Shown here: positions 16,368-24,945 of the stretch, piece after piece
Position numbering within the stretch: position 1 is the first letter of the stretch
Layout: each line of letters opens with the position of its first letter
From: Streptomyces spiralis
GTDB lineage: Bacteria > Actinomycetota > Actinomycetes > Streptomycetales > Streptomycetaceae
DNA length: 38,176 nt
Reading direction: 5' to 3'
NCBI RefSeq assembly: GCF_014654675.1
Contig: NZ_BNBC01000068.1
Span: forward strand, 1 to 38,176
Program-made: the position numbers and the translations under genes
The notes under the pieces: generated by a model
What the model was told of the DNA's origin: nothing
Database searches by the model: none
Seen by the model: only the letters and a program-made list of their open reading frames with translations

Positions 16368-17236
16368 GCGCGCCGACAGCACCCGCCCCCGCCCCTGCCC
16401 ACCGCCGCACGTCCCGCGTCCGCACACCGGTGCTCTATGCGGTCGCCTCACTGGGTCTGCTGGTCATGGCCGCACCGTTCCTGTGGATGGCGCTGTCGGC
16501 GTTCAAGACGAAGAAGGACCTCACGGCCAGCCCGCCGGTGTGGATCCCCGGCCAGTGGACGCTGGGCAACTTCCGCGATCTGCTCGATCAGCTGGACATG
16601 CCGCGCTACTTCATGAACTCGCTGATCGTGGCGGTCCTGGTGACCGTCTGCAATCTGCTGTTCTGCTCCATGCTCGGCTACGCCCTGGCGAAGCTGGAGT
16701 TCACCGGCCGCTCCAAGGTGTTCGGTCTCGTGCTCGCCGCCCTGATGGTGCCGGGCAACCTGCTGATCCTGCCGCTGTACGTGCTGATGAACAAGCTGAA
16801 CCTCATCGACACCTACGCCGGGCTCGTCCTGCCCTTCGCCGCCGGAGCCTTCGGGGTCTTCCTGATGCGGCAGTTCATGCAGTCGATCCCCGACGAGTTG
16901 CTCGAAGCGGCCCGCATCGACGGCGCCGGCGAGTGGTACATCTTCTGGCGCATCGTGCTGCCGCTCGTCAAACCCGCCCTGGCGACTCTGACGATCTTCA
17001 CGTTCCTCGGTTCCTGGAACAACTTCGTCTGGCCGCTGATCGCCACGAACGACCCCGGCAAGTACACGCTGCCGGTGGCGCTGGCGACGTTCGCCAACGA
17101 CCCAAACCGTACGGTGGGCGGCGGCAACGGCATGCTCATGGCCGGTTCACTGCTGATCGTGCTGCCGGTCCTGGCCGTCTTCGCCGTCCTGCAGCGCCAC
17201 TTCACCCAGGGCATCGCGACCGCCGGGCTCAAGTAG
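16364..17236 (+). CDS. sugar ABC transporter permease (MalG type)
   Basis: A 290-residue permease, partner of the preceding one. The first helix is near 24-44, and an FKTKKDLTASPPVWIPGQWT segment typical of MalG-type subunits follows it. The EAA loop is LLEAARIDGAGEWYIFWRIV at about 185-205. The ending (LQRHFTQGIATAGLK) is the standard C-terminus of this group. The start overlaps the previous stop as ATGA. The gene is followed after 129 bases by the GH1 gene; no strong terminator separates them. Confidence 0.95.
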   Translation: MSAPTAPAPAPAHRRTSRVRTPVLYAVASLGLLVMAAPFLWMALSAFKTKKDLTASPPVWIPGQWTLGNFRDLLDQLDMPRYFMNSLIVAVLVTVCNLLFCSMLGYALAKLEFTGRSKVFGLVLAALMVPGNLLILPLYVLMNKLNLIDTYAGLVLPFAAGAFGVFLMRQFMQSIPDELLEAARIDGAGEWYIFWRIVLPLVKPALATLTIFTFLGSWNNFVWPLIATNDPGKYTLPVALATFANDPNRTVGGGNGMLMAGSLLIVLPVLAVFAVLQRHFTQGIATAGLK

Positions 17237-17365
17237 CCGCAGCCCTTCTCCGCACCCACTCATCCCCATTTCACCGCCCCATCCCCGGTTCACCGGCGCG
17301 CACTCGTGACACGTGTGCGAGCCTCCACGGCCGGGCCCGCACGCACCAGAGAAACAGAACGGACG

Positions 17366-18568
17366 ATGACGCAGACTTCCACGCCCTTCCCCGACGGCTT
17401 CCTGTGGGGCGCCTCCACCGCCGCCCACCAGATCGAGGGCAACAACGTCAACAGCGACTGGTGGCGGAAGGAACACGACCCGGCGGCGAGGATCGCGGAG
17501 CCGAGCCTGGACGCCTGCGACAGCTACCACCGCTGGGAACAGGACATGGACCTGCTCGTCGGCCTCGGCTTCACCGACTACCGCTTCAGCGTGGAGTGGG
17601 CCCGCATCGAACCGGTCCGCGGCACCTTCTCGCGAGCGGAGATCGCGCACTACCGGCGCATGGTGGAGGGCGCCCTGGCCCGCGGCCTCCGTCCGATGGT
17701 CACCCTGCACCACTTCACCGTGCCGCAGTGGTTCGAGGACCTCGGCGGCTGGACCGCCGCCGGGGCCGTGGAGCTGTTCGCCCGGTACGTCGAAGAGTGC
17801 GCGCCGATCATCGCGGACGGCGTCCGTCATGTGTGCACCATCAACGAGCCCAACATGATCGCCGTGATGGCGGGCGCCGCCAAGGCCGGGGACCAGGGCT
17901 TCCCGCCCGCCGGACTGCCGACGCCCGACGAGGAGACCACCCGCGCGGTCATCGCCGCACACCATGCCGCCGTCAAGGCGGTGCGAGCGATCGACCCCGG
18001 TATCCAGGTCGGCTGGACCATCGCCAACCAGGTCTACCAGGCCCTGCCCGGCGCCGAGGAGGTCACCGCCGCCTACCGCCACCCCCGCGAGGACGTCTTC
18101 ATCGAGGCCGCCCGCGGGGACGACTGGATCGGCGTCCAGTCCTACACCCGCACCAAGATCGGCCCCGAGGGTCCCATCCCCGCGCCCGAGGACGCCGAGC
18201 GCACCCTGACGCAGTGGGAGTACTACCCGGCGGCCGTCGGTCACGCCCTGCGCCACACCGCCGACGTCATCGGCCCCGACATGCCGCTGATCGTCACCGA
18301 GAACGGCATCGCCACCGCCGACGACACCCGCCGCGTCGACTACTACACCGGCGCCCTCGAAGCGGTGGCCGCAGCGATCGAAGACGGCCTCGACGTCCGG
18401 GGCTACCTCGCGTGGAGCGCCCTCGACAACTACGAATGGGGCTCCTACGAGCCGACCTTCGGTCTCATCGCCGTCGACCAGGTCACCTTCGCCCGCACCC
18501 CCAAGCCCTCCGCCGAATGGCTCGGCGGCCTGGGCCGCACGCGAGAACTGCCGCGCGCCGCGCGCTGA
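17366..18568 (+). CDS. GH1 beta-glucosidase
   Basis: A cytosolic glycoside hydrolase family 1 enzyme of 400 residues, shorter than the usual 440-480. The N-terminal signature FLWGASTAAHQIEGNN is at about 12-27. The acid/base Glu161 is in CTINEPN and the nucleophile Glu311 in IVTENG, so the retaining catalytic pair is complete. The sugar-binding WSALDNYEWG motif is present near 349-358. It would split imported beta-linked disaccharides or oligosaccharides to glucose. ATG 17366 was chosen because MTQTSTPFPDGFLWG fits family N-termini; the ribosome site is weak. The gene arrangement binding protein, two permeases, GH1 is that of the cellobiose locus cebEFG-bglC of streptomycetes. Confidence 0.95.
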   Translation: MTQTSTPFPDGFLWGASTAAHQIEGNNVNSDWWRKEHDPAARIAEPSLDACDSYHRWEQDMDLLVGLGFTDYRFSVEWARIEPVRGTFSRAEIAHYRRMVEGALARGLRPMVTLHHFTVPQWFEDLGGWTAAGAVELFARYVEECAPIIADGVRHVCTINEPNMIAVMAGAAKAGDQGFPPAGLPTPDEETTRAVIAAHHAAVKAVRAIDPGIQVGWTIANQVYQALPGAEEVTAAYRHPREDVFIEAARGDDWIGVQSYTRTKIGPEGPIPAPEDAERTLTQWEYYPAAVGHALRHTADVIGPDMPLIVTENGIATADDTRRVDYYTGALEAVAAAIEDGLDVRGYLAWSALDNYEWGSYEPTFGLIAVDQVTFARTPKPSAEWLGGLGRTRELPRAAR

Positions 18569-18703
18569 CGGCCGTGATCGCGCCCCTGATCCGGGAGCCG
18601 GTGGCCCCTGACACCACCGGCTCCCCGCACCACCACCTTCACCGACAGGACTCGCACCGACCTTCCACCCGTTCCGCCCGCATTCCTCCGGGAGTTGGAC
18701 CGC

Positions 18704-20125
18704 ATGAAACGTCGTACGTTCCTCACCGCCGCCGTCGCCGGTACCGCAGCCCTGGGCACCGCCACGTCCGTCGCCCCGGCCACGGCGGCGTCCCAGCCCC
18801 GCGCCGCGTCCGACCCCGGGCTGCTGCGCACCTGGTTCGAGGCGACCTACCGCTCCCTGACGGCCATGACGACCGATCTCGGCCTGGCCGCGGACAAGAT
18901 CGACGTCAGCGGAGCCGGCACGCCGGTGCCCTCACCGCAGACCTCACCGACCAACATCGGCTGCGGGCTGTGGTCGACAGTGGCGGCGGCCGGCCTGGGA
19001 GTGATCTCCCCCTCCGTCATGCACCAGCGCCTCGAGCGCACCCTCACGGCCGTGGAGGGCCTGGAGCGAGCGCACGGCTTCTGGTTCAACTGGTACGACC
19101 CGCACGACGGTTCGGTCCTCACCAGCTGGCCCGAGACGGGCGACCCGGTCCGTCCGTTCCTCTCCACCGTGGACAACGCCTGGCTCGTCACCGGCCTCAG
19201 GATCGCCGCCGACGCAGACCCGGAACTGCGCCCGCGCATCGCCCGACTCCTCGCCGACGCCGACTGGTCCTACTACTACACCCCCTACGACCCTGCCGAC
19301 CCGGTGGCCGGACCGGGCCAGCTGCGCGGCGGATTCTGGCCCGACAAGCCCGGCAGGGGAGAGCCCACAGGCCACCACTACGGTGCCTTGAACACCGAAC
19401 CCCGCATGGCCAGCTATCTCGGCATCGCCGACGGCTCCCTGCCCGCCGAGCACTACTGGCACCTCTTCCGCACCCTGCTGCCCGGCATGGGACAGGAGCA
19501 GCAGCCCGAAGGCGCCTACGTCACGCTGGACGGCGTACGGGTGTGGCAGGGTCACTACACCTACCGCGGCCGCAAGCTCGTGCCCACCTGGGGCGGCTCG
19601 ATGTTCGAGGCCCTGATGGTGCCCTTGTTCGTGCCCGAACCCGAGTGGTCTCCCCAGTCGTGGGGAGTCACGCACCAGCGTTACGTACGCAGTCAGATCG
19701 AACACGGCCTGATCGAGGAGAAGTACGGCTACTGGGGCTTCTCGCCCGCGAGCATCCCCGAGGGCGGCTACCGCGAGTACGGCGTCGACGCGATCGGCAT
19801 GCAGGAGGACGGTTACAACTCCCTGGGTGTCGTCACCCCGCACGCCTCCTTCCTCGCCCTGCCGTACGCCGCGACCGACGCGATGGCCAACCTCACCGCT
19901 CTGGCACGCGACTTCGGCGCCTACGACGACCGGTACGGCTTCCGCGACTCGGTCGACACCGCCACGGGCCGGGTCAGCGACTTCGTCCTCGCGCTGGACC
20001 AGGGCATGATCGCCGCCGCCATCGCCCAGCAGCTGCACCCGGGTCTGCTGCAGCGACCCTTCCGCACCGGTGGCTTCCGCTCACGCGTGCGGCCTCTCCT
20101 CGGCAAGGAACACTTCAGTCTCTGA
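18704..20125 (+). CDS. Tat-secreted GH144-like (Glycoamylase-domain) glucanase
   Basis: A 473-residue exported protein. The Tat signal is MKRRTFLTAAVAG with the twin Arg at 3-4 and a cleavage region around ATAAS at 26-30. The mature part matches the PF10091 Glycoamylase/GH144 pattern: SPTNIGCGLWSTVAAAGLG, LERAHGFWFNWYDPHDG, FLSTVDNAWLVTGLR, a KYGYWGFSPASIPEGGYREY stretch, GVVTPHASFLALPYAATDAM, and DQGMIAAAIAQQL near the end. GH144 founders are endo-beta-1,2-glucanases; other PF10091 members are less clear. It would cut polymer outside the cell to feed the importer encoded upstream. ATG 18704 has GGGAG upstream. The gene ends at a very strong terminator. Confidence 0.85.
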   Translation: MKRRTFLTAAVAGTAALGTATSVAPATAASQPRAASDPGLLRTWFEATYRSLTAMTTDLGLAADKIDVSGAGTPVPSPQTSPTNIGCGLWSTVAAAGLGVISPSVMHQRLERTLTAVEGLERAHGFWFNWYDPHDGSVLTSWPETGDPVRPFLSTVDNAWLVTGLRIAADADPELRPRIARLLADADWSYYYTPYDPADPVAGPGQLRGGFWPDKPGRGEPTGHHYGALNTEPRMASYLGIADGSLPAEHYWHLFRTLLPGMGQEQQPEGAYVTLDGVRVWQGHYTYRGRKLVPTWGGSMFEALMVPLFVPEPEWSPQSWGVTHQRYVRSQIEHGLIEEKYGYWGFSPASIPEGGYREYGVDAIGMQEDGYNSLGVVTPHASFLALPYAATDAMANLTALARDFGAYDDRYGFRDSVDTATGRVSDFVLALDQGMIAAAIAQQLHPGLLQRPFRTGGFRSRVRPLLGKEHFSL

Positions 20126-20170
20126 CGGAACCGAAGGGTCCCGCACTCCACCGGCTCGTCCGCAGCGCGC

Positions 20171-20211
20171 GAGCAACGGCCCCGCACATGGCGAGTGCGG
20201 GGCCGTTGCTC
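20171..20211. terminator. strong bidirectional terminator
   Basis: GAGCAACGGCCCCGCAC and GTGCGGGGCCGTTGCTC form a perfect 17-bp stem around loop ATGGCGA. It separates the convergent sugar operon (plus) and the NLP gene (minus). Confidence 0.9.
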
Positions 20212-20265
20212 CTGGTTTCGAGCGAGTTCGTCGCAGTGGTGTCTTCGACGTGATCGTTGTCGCTG

Positions 20266-21033
20266 TCACGCGTTGGGGTCGAAGGGGATGCCCGAGGGCA
20301 TGGAGTGCGCCAGGGCGTACGCGAAGTCGCCGTCCTTGATCTTGATGGTGGCATCCCCGAAGTCGGCGCTCATCAACTTGTCGCGGAAGCCGGGAGGGTA
20401 GCCGTTCCAGCCCACCAGGCGGGGGTAGAACCAGCCTCCGGTCACGTTCTCGGGGGGTTCGTCGTTGCTGTTGGCGAAGCGGAAGTCGTGGGTGGAGAGG
20501 CCGTCCTTGTGGTAGACGATCTTCGGGTGCGTGCCGTCGAAGCGGACCGAGGAGCGGGCCGCCACCTGGTAGCTGCTGTGCTGGGACACCGAGACGTACT
20601 GGACCTCGTTGTTGTCGATCCACACGACGACGTGTTCCCAGTCGTGGGTGTGCCCGATGGCGAGCGGGCCATAAGTCGCCTGGTCCTTCTCGAAGTAGCT
20701 GGCGTACATGACGGCACACCAGCCGTTGTTGCACTTCTCGCGTGAGTAGGTGTTGGCGTTGGCGAGTTGGGCGTAGTCGTGACAGTGACCGTTGACGTCG
20801 CCGCCTAGTTTCAGACCCGGGTTGGTGGTCCCGTCGGCGCCGATGGCCGCGGTGGCGTAGCAGCCGTCGCCGTCGTAGTCGTAGGCGGGGGAGAAGGTCT
20901 GTTCCAGGCCGTCGGCGTCTTGCGGCAGCAGGGTGAGGACGTTCGCGTGGGCGCTCGCCGGAACGGCCACGACGAGCGTCATCGCGCCCAGTGCCGCGAG
21001 CAGGGCCTTGGTCAGGGACTTCACGTGGGGCAT
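20266..21033 (-). CDS. secreted NPP1/NLP (Nep1-like) necrosis-inducing protein
   Basis: A 255-residue secreted protein with a signal peptide of about 30 residues ending ASAHA. The Nep1-like protein hallmark GHRHDWE appears as GHTHDWE at 127-133, followed by HVVVWID. The two conserved Cys regions (GCYATAAIG, and CNNGWCAVMYASYFEKDQ) fit bacterial NLPs. NLPs of plant pathogens bind sphingolipids in eudicot membranes and lyse cells; the conserved acidic residues coordinate calcium. Whether this one is toxic is unknown, since the third motif residue is Thr instead of Arg. ATG 21033 follows AAGGAG at ideal distance. It starts 26 bases after the GH19 chitinase gene on the same strand, so both probably share one transcript. 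Confidence 0.9.
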   Translation of the reverse strand: MPHVKSLTKALLAALGAMTLVVAVPASAHANVLTLLPQDADGLEQTFSPAYDYDGDGCYATAAIGADGTTNPGLKLGGDVNGHCHDYAQLANANTYSREKCNNGWCAVMYASYFEKDQATYGPLAIGHTHDWEHVVVWIDNNEVQYVSVSQHSSYQVAARSSVRFDGTHPKIVYHKDGLSTHDFRFANSNDEPPENVTGGWFYPRLVGWNGYPPGFRDKLMSADFGDATIKIKDGDFAYALAHSMPSGIPFDPNA

Positions 21034-21059
21034 GACGGCTCCTTGTCGGGCAGCTCGCG

Positions 21060-22166
21060 TCAGCAGTACAGGTTGCTGCCCGGTGAGACACCGAGGATCT
21101 GGGTGAAGCGCTGGTAGGCGTCGACGCGGCTCTGCACCTGGGCCGGGTTCTTGCCGTCGCATTCGAGGGAGCCGTTGATGCTGCGGATGGTCTGGCCGAA
21201 TCCGGCACTGTTGACCATGGCGTTGTGCGGGGTCATGCTGCCCGGTCCCGACTGGGTGTTCCAGTACCACAGGCCGGTCTTCCAGGCGACCGAGGCGTTG
21301 TTCTCCACCTGCCAGGGGTTGTTGAGCAGGTCGATGCCGAGCGCGTCACCGGCGGCCTTGTAGTTGAAGTTCCAGCTGAGCTGGAGCGGCCCGCGCCCGT
21401 AGTACGCGGCCTGTCCGGCGGGGCAGCCGTACGGCTGACTCCAGTCGCAGTAGTGGGGGTAGTTGGCGGTGTTCTGCTCGACCACGTAGACCAGCCCGCC
21501 GGTCTCATGGCTGACGTTGGCGAGAAAGGCGGCGGCCTCCTGCTTCCTGACCGTGTCGCTGCCCGTGTTGGCGAAGCCGGGATAGGCGCCGAGGGCCGCG
21601 GTGAGACCGCTGTAGGTGTAGAACGAGTTCCGGTTCGGGAACATCTGGTTGAACTGCGACTCGCTCACCACGAAGCCGGACGGAGTCCCGCCGCCATCGC
21701 TCGCGGGCGCGTTCCACTTCTGGTTGGCGCCGCCGCTGCAGCTCCATATCTGCGTCCGGGTGCCGTTGGCGGAGTTGTTGTCGGTGACGTCCAGGCACTT
21801 GTTCGCCTGGGGATTGACGATGTCGTGCGCGGCGGTGACGGTCCACTTCTGGTTCGCACCGCCGGTACAGGACCACAGCTGCACCTTCGCCCCGTCGGCG
21901 GTCGAGTTCCCGGTGACGTCCAGGCACTTGCCGAGGGCGCGGATCGTGCCGTCGCTTCCGACGGTCCACTGCTGGGCGTTGGTGCCGTTGCAGTCGTAGA
22001 GCTGGACGGGGGTGCCGTCGGCGGAGCCGGCGCCGGCTACGTCGAGACACTTGCCGGCCAGGCCGGTGATGCTGCCGGTCGCGGCTTGGGCGGGGCCCGC
22101 GGTGAGCAGGCACGCGGAGAGACCCAGTGCGGCGGTGAGAGCGGCTGCTGGAAGGGATCGGGCCAT
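21060..22166 (-). CDS. secreted GH19 chitinase with ricin-type binding domain
   Basis: A 368-residue secreted enzyme. After a signal peptide ending PAQA (about 28) comes a ricin-type beta-trefoil domain (about 31-151) with three repeats, each with KCLDV and a QKW or QQW. A short Gly/Ser linker leads to the GH19 domain (about 165-368). Catalytic Glu221 is in NVSHETGG and Glu230 in VVEQN; YYGRGPLQLSWNFNY is the substrate-binding signature. It cleaves chitin with inversion, and family members of streptomycetes are antifungal. ATG 22166 has AAAGG ten bases upstream; GTG 22184 is an alternative. It is the first gene of a pair with the NLP gene, behind the promoter at 22256-22284. Confidence 0.95.
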   Translation of the reverse strand: MARSLPAAALTAALGLSACLLTAGPAQAATGSITGLAGKCLDVAGAGSADGTPVQLYDCNGTNAQQWTVGSDGTIRALGKCLDVTGNSTADGAKVQLWSCTGGANQKWTVTAAHDIVNPQANKCLDVTDNNSANGTRTQIWSCSGGANQKWNAPASDGGGTPSGFVVSESQFNQMFPNRNSFYTYSGLTAALGAYPGFANTGSDTVRKQEAAAFLANVSHETGGLVYVVEQNTANYPHYCDWSQPYGCPAGQAAYYGRGPLQLSWNFNYKAAGDALGIDLLNNPWQVENNASVAWKTGLWYWNTQSGPGSMTPHNAMVNSAGFGQTIRSINGSLECDGKNPAQVQSRVDAYQRFTQILGVSPGSNLYC

Positions 22167-22255
22167 GAAGGGGTGGCCTTTCACATGGGGGGTGGCGGCC
22201 GACGCTTCACCTCATGAACGGTGGGGGGCGTCGTACGATGCGTGGCTGAGCCGTG

Positions 22256-22284
22256 AACCTAGAGCCGCCGACCACTTTCGTCAA
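22256..22284 (-). promoter_or_regulatory. sigma70-like promoter of the chitinase-NLP pair
   Basis: On the minus strand TTGACG and TAGGTT are separated by exactly 17 bases, close to the HrdB consensus. The expected start of transcription is near 22249, which gives a leader of about 80 bases before the chitinase start codon. No DasR-type box was identified by eye. Confidence 0.6.
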
Positions 22285-22366
22285 GTAGTGAAGTAAGGCT
22301 GAGGGAAAGGGCGTTGGACTTGAGTGGCGCATTATCGACCCTGCTGAACCCGGTCCTTCGGGCGGG

Positions 22367-24355
22367 TCATGCCGGGTCTGCGACGGTGGGGGAGGCGGGG
22401 CGGGGGACGGTGCCTGCCGGGGCGTACTGGGCCGCTTGAGCCTCGAACATCGAGGCGTAGCGCCCTTGGGCGGCCATGAGTTCGTCGTGGCCGCCGTGCT
22501 CGACGAGCCGTCCGTGGTGCAGGACGTAGATGCGGTCGGCGTGGCGGACGCCGGACATGCGGTGGGTGACCAGGACGACGGCGCGGTTCGGGGCGGCGAG
22601 CCGGCGGATGCGGTCGAAGGCGGCGATCTCGGCTTCCGGGTCGAGGGCGGAGGTGGGTTCGTCCACGATGAGCACGCTGTCGTCGTCCGAGGTGGAGCTG
22701 CGCCAGTGGGTTCGGGCGAGCCCGATCTTCTGCCACTCGCCGCCGGAGAGTTCGCTGGCGCCTCGGAACATCCGGGCCAACAGGCTTCCCAGGCCGTCGG
22801 GGAGTTTCGCGATGACCGGTCCGGCCCCGGCGTAGTCGACGGACGGCTGAAGGTCGTCGGTGCCGGCCTGCCGGGCGGGCCGTCCGATCCGGATGTTCAA
22901 CGCCGCTGTCACGGGCCAGCGTTGGAAGTCCTGGGTGAGCAGGGCGACGCGGTCGAAGACCTGGGAGCGGTCCAGGGAGGCGACGTCGGCATCACCCCAC
23001 CGCACGGTCCCGCTCTGCGGCAGCAGCAGGCCCGACAGCACCTTCATCAGCGTGCTCTTGCCGGAGCCGTTCTCGCCGACCACGGCGGTCACCGAGCCCA
23101 TGGGCAGCGTGAGGGAGACTCCGTCCAGGGCGGGAGTGTCCCGGTCCGGGTAGCGGTAGCCGACTTGGTCGAGGACCACCTGCCTCACCCGAGGGGGAAC
23201 AGGATCGCCCCCGCCGGGGATGGTGCGTCGTGCCGCCTCGTCCAGGAACCGGGCGTGGTCGCGGACGTAGAGGGACTCCTCGTGCAGCTGGTTGATGTTC
23301 ATCACCAGCGCGCCCAGGCTCGCCGAGCCGGACCGGACGGCGATGACGGCGGTGCCGGCCACGGCCAGACTCATGTGCCCACTCATGATCAGCAGGAACA
23401 TCGCCGCGTACGTCGCCGCCATGGCGAGTCCGGACAGCGCGGCGGCCACCCACTCGGTGACGGCTTTGCCGGCGGCCAGCCGCTCCTGCTCGGCCTCGGC
23501 GCTCTCGGCCATCCGCTCGTAGCGGCTGAGCAGGAACGGCCCGACGGCGTGGACGCGCACCTCCTGTGCGGCGGTGCGCTCCGTGAGCAGGTTGCCGATG
23601 AGGCGGCCGGCCCGCACGTGCTCGATCCAGCTCATCACCGACACGTACCGTTCCTGCGCCACCCGCATCGCACCCCAGCCGCGCGGCGCGGCGATCAGGA
23701 TCAACATCGGCAGCAGCACCGGGTGGAGGAGGGTGAGGACACCGGCCGTGGAGATCAGGGAGATGGTCCCGTTCAGCGCGGCCACGCAGGCGCTGATCAT
23801 GCGGCGGGCGGATGCGGCGCCGTACTGGGCGACGTCGATCAGCCGCCGGAACTCCGGGTCCTCGATGGCCTCCAGCTCCACCGACGCGGCGGCGGCCAGG
23901 TACTGGGTCGTGGCGATCCGCTCGACCAGCGGCTCCAGCCGGCCCGCCCGCGAGGTGGACCATCCGGCCAGGCCCGAGTTGACCACGGCTGCCCCGGCGG
24001 CGGCGAACAGACCCGGCAGGACCGCCTGCAAGCGCTGCGCAGGCGTGCCCGAGCCGAGCAGCGCGTGCATGACGGCGTTGACCGCGAGCAATCCGACGGC
24101 CGCGGCGATGCCCTGCCCGATCTCGCTGACGGCGACCGTGAGCAGGGCGCGGCGGTCGGCGTGCCACGCCATCCGCAAGGTCGTCCCGACCAGCCTGGGC
24201 ATGGAGCGCAGAGCCGACATCATCGTCAGGTCGAGCCAGGCACGCTCGTGTTCCGACCAGCCGGTGTCGTAGCGCAGAGGACCGCCGAAGAGCTCCTTTT
24301 CGGCATCGGAGACCTCCGGCTCGGCCATCCGCACACGTCCGAAGAGCCTCTTCAC
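22367..24355 (-). CDS. ABC exporter (fused membrane and ATPase domains)
   Basis: A 662-residue half-transporter, probably working as a homodimer or with a partner that is not in the window. The N-terminus (EKELFGGPLRYDTGWSEHER, about 20-38) is typical of one streptomycete ABC group. The membrane domain spans about 70-350. The ATPase has Walker A GENGSGKST (427-435), signature LSGGE (536-540), Walker B VLIVDEPTSALD (561-572) and H-loop His598. GTG 24355 follows GGAGG and overlaps the stop of a small upstream frame by two bases. Such exporters carry peptides, lipids or drugs; the cargo is unknown and no biosynthetic genes are adjacent. Confidence 0.93.
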   Translation of the reverse strand: MKRLFGRVRMAEPEVSDAEKELFGGPLRYDTGWSEHERAWLDLTMMSALRSMPRLVGTTLRMAWHADRRALLTVAVSEIGQGIAAAVGLLAVNAVMHALLGSGTPAQRLQAVLPGLFAAAGAAVVNSGLAGWSTSRAGRLEPLVERIATTQYLAAAASVELEAIEDPEFRRLIDVAQYGAASARRMISACVAALNGTISLISTAGVLTLLHPVLLPMLILIAAPRGWGAMRVAQERYVSVMSWIEHVRAGRLIGNLLTERTAAQEVRVHAVGPFLLSRYERMAESAEAEQERLAAGKAVTEWVAAALSGLAMAATYAAMFLLIMSGHMSLAVAGTAVIAVRSGSASLGALVMNINQLHEESLYVRDHARFLDEAARRTIPGGGDPVPPRVRQVVLDQVGYRYPDRDTPALDGVSLTLPMGSVTAVVGENGSGKSTLMKVLSGLLLPQSGTVRWGDADVASLDRSQVFDRVALLTQDFQRWPVTAALNIRIGRPARQAGTDDLQPSVDYAGAGPVIAKLPDGLGSLLARMFRGASELSGGEWQKIGLARTHWRSSTSDDDSVLIVDEPTSALDPEAEIAAFDRIRRLAAPNRAVVLVTHRMSGVRHADRIYVLHHGRLVEHGGHDELMAAQGRYASMFEAQAAQYAPAGTVPRPASPTVADPA

Positions 24356-24510
24356 AGGGCGCCTCCGGACCCCGGCCGGCTCAGCGTCCGGAGAGCCGGC
24401 GTGGGCGTCCGCCGCGCCATGGTGACGACCGTGCTCATCCGCACGGGAGCCCTGAGGCCGGAGCCGTCGCGGAACGCGTACTCCTCGCCCCGTGCCAGAC
24501 CATGGGGAGT
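24352..24510 (-). pseudogene. short frame coupled to the ABC exporter, possible N-terminal relic
   Basis: A minus-strand frame ends at TGA 24352-24354, overlapping the GTG of the exporter gene. Its last 50 codons read ARGEEYAFRDGSGLRAPVRM and STVVTMARRTPTPALRTLSR. This resembles the N-terminal part of related ABC exporters, where a similar EEY-x-DGS-x-LR segment leads into the first membrane helix, but here it stops before any helix. It is most likely the remnant of a partner exporter gene lost by deletion. No good start codon is visible. Confidence 0.35.
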
Positions 24511-24838
24511 CGCTTGTGCTGGTGTCTTGGCCGAAGTCAACGTGGTCCCCCTCGACGGTTCTACGGCTGCTTCCTGCGGCTCAACGAACCAGCCAGAATT
24601 TCGAACACATGTGTTTCGGCCGAGTCGACAGCCCCGGGATTGAGCGCGCACCGGACCTTGCGGCTTGCATCGACCCTTGCGGTGCAAGGGCCGGGGGCCG
24701 GAGTGGCGATGGCCGAAACGCCGAGCGTGCCGCTGCGAAGTTCCGTCCTCGCGCTCTCCCGGCGGCTGCTTGTCCTGGAGGCTGTGGTCAGGATTGGCTG
24801 GAGGAAGACTGTGGCGGACAGTCCTTGAGGGGGGTGCC
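24511..24838. other. intergenic region upstream of the ABC exporter
   Basis: No codon-biased frame with a start was found and no clear hairpin or promoter stands out. GC content is lower than in adjacent genes. Confidence 0.35.
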
Positions 24839-24945
24839 GTTCACGGCGCCGCTGGGCAGGGCGGTGTAGGTGCAGGTGCAGCACTGGGCGTCGTCGTAGG
24901 CGGAGATCTGCACCACGAGGACGGTGCCGGTGATGTCATACGGTG
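24839..24945 (-). pseudogene. coding-like fragment after the WYL regulator gene
   Basis: Downstream of the WYL regulator stop codon the minus strand has a frame reading YDITGTVLVVQISAYDDAQC followed by CTCTYTALPSGAVNGTP. Almost every codon ends in G or C, then the bias disappears. This is the signature of coding DNA in a frame different from that of the regulator. The family is not recognised and there is no start, so it may be the tail of a deleted gene fused behind the regulator. Confidence 0.25.

Noticed and set aside
17287..17345. Near-palindrome around CTCGTGACACGTGTG before the GH1 gene
   Set aside because: Short and imperfect, with no second copy; not enough to call an operator.
16483..20253. 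A very long open frame through the permease, GH1 and GH144-like genes
   Set aside because: It is a GC-driven shadow in another frame; the real genes show family motifs and ribosome sites.
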